Shown piece by piece: positions 58,320-64,000 of a DNA stretch of 64,000 bases. Source of the DNA: Oscheius onirici (taxonomy: Eukaryota; Nematoda; Chromadorea; Rhabditida; Rhabditidae); contig OW051471.1 of NCBI GenBank assembly GCA_932521025.1, positions 8,556,001-8,620,000 of the forward strand, given 5' to 3'. A model generated the notes under the pieces. It searched no databases. It saw only the letters and a program-made list of their open reading frames with translations, and was not told the DNA's origin. How positions within the stretch are numbered: the stretch's first letter is position 1; each line of letters opens with the position of its first letter. Made by a program: the position numbers and the translations under genes.

Positions 58320-61073
58320 ATGCGGCAGAAGAAACTCCATCTACAGGGACTGCGAACTATTGCGATTTCTGCTGTTCTAATGTTCCACTTCTTCCCTGAA
58401 ATTTGTCCCAATGGATATCTTGGTGTGGACCAGTAAGTTTGTTTCTTTGACTTTCTCACACCTTCAGGTTCTTCTTCCTATCTGGGTATCTGATGAGCAT
58501 GATGATGCATAGAAATCAGTCATATTCGTTTGCTAATACTCTGGATTTCCTGTACAAAAGGGTCAAGCGAATAGTTCCTTTGTACTATCTGGCTACTGCA
58601 CTCATTCTTGGTAATTAGACAAAAAATACATACACATACTACAATATTTCAGTGTCTGTCTACTTTGGTCAAACGTCAGCCATCGCTACCAACGTCGCTT
58701 CTGCCTATTCAGCTTTGGTCTTTGCAACGAATCTGATTCGTCCTAATGGAATGGAGGGCTATGCCGAGAAAGTAAGCAGTTCTTTGCCCTCCAAAAAAGC
58801 GCTCCCTGTTCAAAAGTTAATCATTCCGTGTGATGTTTTCACTATACCAGTTGGTCATGTTTTGAACTACTATCGGTAATCGGATTCAAACTTTCAGCTG
58901 GGCATCGCCGTGGACATGTTTACACATACTTGGTCTTTGTCTCTTGAAATGCAGTTTTACTTACTGTTCCCAATAATCTTCATGTTGGCGCATACGAGGG
59001 ACAAGAAACCAATGGAAACGGTGTCGTTCATTTTTGGTATCGGTTAAAATTATCCGAAGAATCGAGAGTTTAGCTGCTGCTTCTTTTGTCTTTCATCTAC
59101 TGAGCGACAGTTTTCTTTCCTTCAACTGCATGCTCTCCAGAATATGGCAGTTCATTCCAGGGATGATGGTCTACGACTTGTCGCTGGAGAAAGATAAGAA
59201 TGAAAAAAATGAGAAAGAGTTGTTGATAGAAAAAAAGAAGGGTAGCCTGGCAATGAGGAGCATTATGTAAAATGAATTGTTCAGGAGAAAGTACGGCCTC
59301 AATGAATATGTTCTGCAACATCATGCTAATTTTAACCTTCTGGTTGCTCTTCTATCCTCAAGTCATCTCACCACTCTTTGCTAGGTTTGCCCTCTTTATT
59401 TTCTCTTCTTTCAACGTTGAACGTTGTAACGCAAGCCTTCAGAACCACGACGATCATGCTCGTCGCCGTGATTATCCATATTGGGGAAAACAGTCCCTTT
59501 CTTGAGCACAAGATCGTGGTCTACCTCGGGGAGATTTCTTACTGCTGGTACATCGTCCACTGGCCAATTGTATCCCATCTAAAACTGAATGGCTTCTCCT
59601 CTCCCAATTGTAAGTCTCTTTCGAGTTAGTTCAAACTTTGTAGGTATGATGGCGGGACTTGCCCTGACTTTTTTGATAAGTGTAGCGATTCACCACATCT
59701 TCGAGAGAAGATACATCATTTGGGAAAAGGAAACTATTGTTGCCGCAGTTCTTGTTTTGTTGCTGGCAAATGTCGCCATTCTTTGTCAGACCTCAGGTAC
59801 ATTTTTCCATTCAATAGAGCGTAAGTATTTCATAGCGATGGCCCCGAAAGAACATCTGAAAGTTGTCAAAAATACTGGCAATGTGACTTTGGATCAGTCT
59901 CTTTCGAACAGTTCCTACTTCTTCGAGATGGACTTTTTTGGCAACTTGAAATATGGGTATGAGAACAAGACGAAAGGTTAAGTGTTTTAACGTTTTCATA
60001 GTTCAATTTTTCAGAAGAACGAGCCAGGCTGAACGAAGCCTTTGATGCTGCCGATTCGAAGCAACTGCAAGAGCATGTCTGTAAGAAGATGAATAGTTCC
60101 ACTTCTCAGGAGCAACGCTGTTTGATAGTGAGCGTTTTGAAAACAAGATATAAACAATGTTTAGTCCTCGCAAACCGCTCCATCCAAGCCGAAGCTGCTC
60201 GTTATTGGAAACAGTTATGCGTCGAACACCATTACTGTCATTAACGAAGAATGCAGTGGTCAATTTCGAGAGGTTTTGATGTCAACAACGCCAGGTAATC
60301 TAATAAAATTGCTCAGCCTAAAATAAAATTGCTCAGCCTGCGAGCCTCTGTTCTCGACAATCACAAAGATGTTCGACTGCAGAAGCTACGACTGGTTCTT
60401 TAAAAAGGCAGTGGAAGAAATCAGACCCGACGTTTTGATAATTGTTAATAGGTTAGCTGAATCACTTTAGAGTAAGTGGGAGCAACTTTAGACATGTGAA
60501 AAGCTATATCATCGCCAACGGAACTGGACCGTTCAATGACTTTCATTTCAAGGCAAGTTCTCAATTTTTCGACATTCTGTTCCTCTCATTCTATGAGCCC
60601 AAAAAACTAATTTCAGACAGCAGTCAACAGACTTCAAGAGCTGGAGAAGCTTGTAAAAACGAAAATCTGCATCCTGGATGCTTTCCCAGAACCAACTGCT
60701 CAAGTCTCTCAACTACTGAATGCCTATTTGAGAAAAGGGAAGCTCTTCAATGACGTAAGAGATCTTTTTCGAACAGAGTGAAAATCATCATAGGAGCAAA
60801 TTTATACAGTTCCCATAAACTATGCCATTGCTCGAGCCAGAATGTCTCGACTGGCCGCAGGATGCAAAAAGTGTGAGTTGTACGACTATTCAGGAGCGTT
60901 TTTCATCAATGGACAATATAAAGTTTGCAGAAAGTCTCTTCAAAAAGCAGCTCAAATTTTAGGTTTACGACCCCACGTACCATGTTACCTTCTTCACCAA
61001 AGGAATTCACTTGACACCGGCAGGTTTAGAGCGGGTCAGACCGGTTTTCAGAAATATCTGCCAACGAGTTTGA
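58320..61073 (+). CDS. OAC-type acyltransferase with SGNH C-terminal domain
   Basis: Membrane O-acyltransferase of the nematode oac family (Acyl_transf_3 plus SGNH). It starts MRQKKLHLQGLRTIAISAVL with the catalytic-histidine region MFHFFPE. Exons include 58320-58432, 58468-58610, 58653-58771, 58898-59036 and about eight more up to 61073. HTWSLSLEMQFY and YLGEISYCWYIVHWP are family hallmarks. The SGNH part shows the GNSYASN nucleophile block and the C-terminal HLTPAG. One intron, 60553-60616, has a GC donor (AAG then GCAAGT). Another, about 60295-60336, contains an 18-bp tandem repeat that duplicates its own acceptor. Likely acylates a small molecule or glycan; the substrate is unknown. Confidence 0.87.
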
Positions 61074-61149
61074 TACGGTGAGAGATCACTTAATAAATAG
61101 TATTTATTTTGATTTCTATGAATGTTTATATCCAATGCAAGCAAAAATA

Positions 61150-61473
61150 TCACAGAATTTTCCCCGCAGCTCCTTCGACGAGCTCCGAGATATCGCCAGC
61201 TCCGGTCAAATCACTATGATCCAAATGAAGCTGAAAGCCGATGACTGCTATACAAAAGAACTTACTCCAAACTCCTTGTTCAATGCTTCTGCTACTCGAT
61301 CTGTGTAGTGAGGAAGATCGTTTCTCTTTGATGCCTTTGCTTCTGTTCTTAGAACGAATCCTTTTTCTAGAGCTTGAGTGGGAGTTTCGATAAATTGAGA
61401 TACAATGTAATGAAGTCGTTCTTCTTCCTGAAGAACTGTTGAAGCGGAAGTCAAAAATACTTACCGATTCCAT
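61150..61473 (-). CDS. small uncharacterised protein, 83 residues
   Basis: Three exons: 61473-61465 (nine bases, Met-Glu-Ser), 61427-61266, 61230-61150, all phase 0. The protein has no membrane segment and reads IVSQFIETPTQALEKGF early and LTGAGDISELVEGAAGKIL at its end. Frame is kept over two introns of 37 and 35 nt, which supports it. It resembles no family I can name. Convergent with the acyltransferase, 76 bp apart. Confidence 0.6.
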   Translation of the reverse strand: MESVSIFDFRFNSSSGRRTTSLHCISIYRNSHSSSRKRIRSKNRSKGIKEKRSSSLHRSSSRSIEQGVWSKFFCIAVIGFQLHLDHSDLTGAGDISELVEGAAGKIL

Positions 61474-62139
61474 TTTTAGATTCTCTTGGCGTTCGATTTC
61501 GTGTTTGAAAAGAGGTCACAAGGCGTTTCAATGCTGAACTGACTGAACGGCGGCAACATGTTTATTTGATAGAAGGAGAAGAAACCCCAGGCAGACTGTC
61601 TTGTGACGGAAACAAACAGTCAAAACGACAGGGTGAGAAATCTAAGATTACATTTGGAAAATAATATACACAATGAAAACGTGATAAATGCAGGAAGAAT
61701 CTGGAGGATACACATGGTATCCAAATGAGAAAGGTTGCTTATCGTCATAGGAACACTTCCACATAATTTTATCCTTGGAACAGTTCAATAAGTTCTTGTT
61801 TTTTCAGTTCAGCGAGATTGCATGATTTCTTGAGAGAACTAGAGTGTAAAAAAGCAGTGAGAAAGGTGAGAAATCTTGAGCTTTCTCCCAATGTTTGCAA
61901 CTGACCGGATTGACCAGTGTCAATTTCTACAATTTAGTGGAAAAAGCCCAAAAAGCGCATTGTCCGTCACTGATTTCCATTTGGCAACGTTTTCTCACCC
62001 ATCAGCTGTGCCAGAAAGTGCTGAGATGTGCGTGTGTTATCGCTCTTGTTGTTTCGATTAGGCGACGTGTCCAACCGCTTAGCTTGGAACTCTTATAAAG
62101 TCTGACTCTTGTAGCATCAAAGCATTACTCGTTTCAGAC
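61474..62139. promoter_or_regulatory. divergent promoter region
   Basis: Lies between two divergently transcribed small genes. No coding exon supported. GTTTCAGAC directly precedes the next ATG. Confidence 0.4.
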
Positions 62140-62581
62140 ATGAACTTCCTTTTCCCCTCTCTTCTCCTCCTTTTCCCCTCTCTTCTCCTCCAGGTCCATT
62201 GTGCCAAAAAAGATGCAAAAGAACAAGAATCGTACCAGGTTATCTATTTTAGCTAAAAATACTTTCGTTTTAAAGCTGTTCGGAGGTTTTGACGAAGCTT
62301 TCAACAAAGTCACCAAACTGGTCGAAGAGTCGAAAACCATATTTGACAAGTACCAGCTGATTTTCGCCATCCTGAAGAAGGGAGTGGTTGGAGCTAAAAC
62401 TGGAGCACACAAAAAGTTCGGGCACTTCTAGTAAGTAAATAGTGCCAAATTTGAATGTGTTTTTAGTGAAAACCCGAAGGTCTTGATGAAAATGAACCGC
62501 GAACTTCTACAGTATTCTTTGGACTTGCTGAAATCTATCGAAGAAGACTACGAAGACGGAGAAGTCAACGAAGAACTCTGA
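62140..62581 (+). CDS. small secreted protein, 122 residues
   Basis: Exons 62140-62238, 62276-62430, 62467-62581 (phases 0 and 2). The signal peptide (residues 1-21, cut after VHCA) contains a perfect 21-bp tandem duplication that repeats seven residues (LFPSLLL-type). The mature part is helical and charged: KVTKLVEESKTIFDKYQLI, AILKKGVVGAKTGAHKKF, then LLKSIEEDYEDGEVNEEL at the end. ATG follows GTTTCAGAC, a likely SL acceptor. Family not recognised; only two cysteines or fewer, so not a ShK or defensin type. Confidence 0.7.
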
Positions 62582-62652
62582 ACATAAATTCTTCCGATTC
62601 TTGATTTCTCAGCATTCTCAGTGTATTTCTCAACTTTACCTTTACAACCTGT

Positions 62653-63001
62653 ATGTTTCTGCAATCCGTTCAGAAATGCGACTGGTCACTTTCTTTCCGC
62701 AGATTTTCACCGTTTTCGCGTTTGTCTGCGGACACAACCCAAATCTTAGGTAAGTTTTGAAAAAAGGTGTAAAATTTTTTTCAGACAACGTGAAGTGGAA
62801 CAAACTCGCAGCCTCGATCTACATTTACATTGGTGGAAGTTGGTTGAACTTACAGAAGAAATCCGGGTATGCATTAGGGAAGTTTACTGTTACCTGTGAG
62901 TAGAAGTTTTAAACTACAATTAGAAACTTTTCAGGCTTCCCAGCGGAGAAGAGTACTGCGAAAGGCATGAGTCCCAGAAGTACAGCAAGCAAAACTACTA
63001 G
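62653..63001 (+). CDS. small protein, possibly mitochondrial, 81 residues
   Basis: Exons 62653-62749, 62785-62866, 62935-63001 (phases 1 and 2). The first 30 residues (FLQSVQKCDWSLSFRRFSPF, then SRLSADTT) are rich in Ser, Arg and Phe with no acids, like a mitochondrial presequence. One hydrophobic stretch LAASIYIYIGGSWLNL follows, and the end is hydrophilic (GEEYCERHESQKYSKQNY). This resembles small respiratory-complex subunits in layout, but I cannot name one. A second ATG at 62676 opens another frame through the same introns (63 codons ending at 62970), so the frame choice is not certain. Confidence 0.5.
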
Positions 63002-63457
63002 ATTTCTTTTACAATTGTGATCAATGAAGCTCAAGAATTGCATAATGAATCTTTTTTTACGCTTTAAAGTTGCTGGTTGTGGTCGACATGGAAGGTTAGC
63101 TTAGGTTTCACGGGAAACCAGTGGCAGGAGCAAACTGACAAGTGATTCAGGGCAAGCGTCAAAACGTGAAGGAATGACTTGTCTATTCTGGCTAGCAAAT
63201 CCAAGGAAGAAACTAAAATCTCATTTAAGTTTTCTTGAGATCACTCATCCACGATCAGAACGTCTACAATTTCAAAATCGACGCAATGATCGATTGATGA
63301 GAAAGGATTGGTGAGATATCTGGAGAAATGATGTTGTTTACACCGAGTAGCGCGACGTGGCTTAGAGATGAGAAAGGGTTATAAGGAGCGTTCCTTGCTG
63401 ACAGCGCCACTTTTGCTCTCATTTTCTCATGTGTTTCGAAGTCTATTTTTTAGAGCT
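63002..63457. other. intergenic
   Basis: No exon seen. Ends with a T-rich run and TTTTTAGAGCT before the next ATG. Confidence 0.4.
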
Positions 63458-63852
63458 ATGGCAAATACACGCTTGAGGCAACATGCTCTTCAAACTCAGT
63501 TTGATGAACTCGAGGACGAGGACTTCAGAAAGAGGAACTCTAACTTGTGAAAGCAGTCAAAATCAGTCTGACGCATAATTTCAGACCAAATGAGAACATT
63601 CTACAATTGAGACAACATGCTCTTCAGAGACAATTCGATGAACTTGGTGAAGAAGAATTCCGAAAGAGGCATCCAAATTTGTAAGTTCCCAGAACCCTTT
63701 GCTTTAAACTCAGTTTTTTGTTCTGAAAATATTCTTTCAGACCAAAGAAAGTTTTAACAAGCTTGAGACAGTGCTGTACTCAGTTTGAAAATTTCGACTA
63801 CGAAGTGTCAAACGTTCGAGGAATTCCCAAAACAGTTCAGCGAAGCTGGTAA
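63458..63852 (+). CDS. small protein built from repeated exons, 98 residues
   Basis: Exons 63458-63546, 63585-63680, 63741-63852, both introns phase 2. Exon 1 carries LRQHALQTQFDELEDEDFRK and exon 2 LRQHALQRQFDELGEEEFRK; exon 3 starts LTSLRQCCTQFENFDYE, a diverged third copy. Each exon ends or begins at the same NLP site, so the gene grew by exon duplication. No signal peptide; the protein is charged and probably helical. The stop TAA overlaps a splice-like GTAAGT, so a longer form is conceivable, but splicing at 63848 to the next AG gives a stop immediately. Family not recognised. Confidence 0.62.
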
Positions 63853-63890
63853 GTAAAATACTTTTCTCTTGTCAGAAATAAACCTAAAGG

Positions 63891-64000
63891 ATGGCATCAA
63901 TTTCCTCTCACAAGCTGGGAATTACCGTCTTGATGTGCTCTCTTCTCTTTTTTGGTGAGTGAACAGTACATGGATGTTCTAAAGTATTCAATTAGGCACA
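63891..64000 (+). CDS. first exon of a secreted protein, cut by the window end
   Basis: ATG at 63891 followed by SSHKLGITVLMCSLLFFG, a signal-peptide-like stretch, then a GTGAGT donor near 63955. The rest lies beyond the window. It starts only 38 bp after the stop of the preceding gene on the same strand, with AATAAA between them, a spacing seen in nematode operons. Confidence 0.55.

Noticed and set aside
1..64000. CRISPR arrays, bacterial operons, viral integrations, rRNA genes
   Set aside because: None seen; spliced nematode genes throughout.

Overview
The window is nuclear DNA of a free-living rhabditid-type nematode. Introns are very short (mostly 33-60 nt, GT..AG with TTTCAG-like acceptors), and many start codons sit just after a TTTCAG site as in SL trans-splicing. 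The gene content is typical of nematodes: sodh-type alcohol dehydrogenases, a C55A6-type SDR pair, an hrpk-1 orthologue, an NPR-1-like receptor, serpentine chemoreceptors, a multi-ShK secreted protein, a mlt-10-type moulting protein, a fat-4 desaturase, a kinesin-12 and an OAC acyltransferase. From memory, the clear C. elegans counterparts lie on several chromosomes (sodh V, hrpk-1 I, fat-4 and klp-18 IV), so this is probably not a close relative of C. elegans; species cannot be named. All gene models were built by hand from splice signals, frame continuity and family resemblance. Layout: 0.3-2.9 kb, tandem alcohol dehydrogenases. 3.5-5.9 kb, tandem SDRs sharing a 147-bp identical tract. 6.3-15.4 kb, an array of seven copies (four intact or nearly so, three broken) of an F-box-like family I do not recognise by name. 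15.6-15.8 kb, two tRNA-Thr-like relics. 16.1-17.4 kb, an unrecognised seven-exon gene. 17.5-19.5 kb (-), hrpk-1. 20.2-21.6 kb (-), an FkbM-type methyltransferase-like protein. 22.6-24.3 kb (-), an NPR-1-like neuropeptide receptor. 24.3-35.3 kb, an almost gene-free stretch in an otherwise dense window; inside it I find only a two-exon model (30.36-31.4 kb, -) that looks like the 3' part of a neuropeptide precursor. 36.3-41.3 kb, a chemoreceptor, then a four-ShK-domain protein whose last intron holds a complete antisense chemoreceptor. 41.4-44.3 kb (-), a mlt-10-like gene. 46.4-48.2 kb, fat-4-like delta-5 desaturase. 48.3-48.7 kb (-), a 71-residue secreted peptide precursor split over three short exons. 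49.8-51.7 kb, an Sre-like chemoreceptor and a convergent membrane protein. 52.2-54.1 kb, a nicotinic-type channel subunit. 54.2-56.9 kb (-), kinesin-12. 58.3-61.1 kb, OAC acyltransferase. 61.1-64 kb, small genes, one made of repeated exons. Gene pairs are often convergent with 12-130 bp between stop codons. The most unusual items are the F-box-like array with its fixed phase-0 exon plan, one copy of which keeps its frame only if its first intron is retained; the two candidate peptide precursors; the nested receptor; and the exon-repeat protein at the right end.
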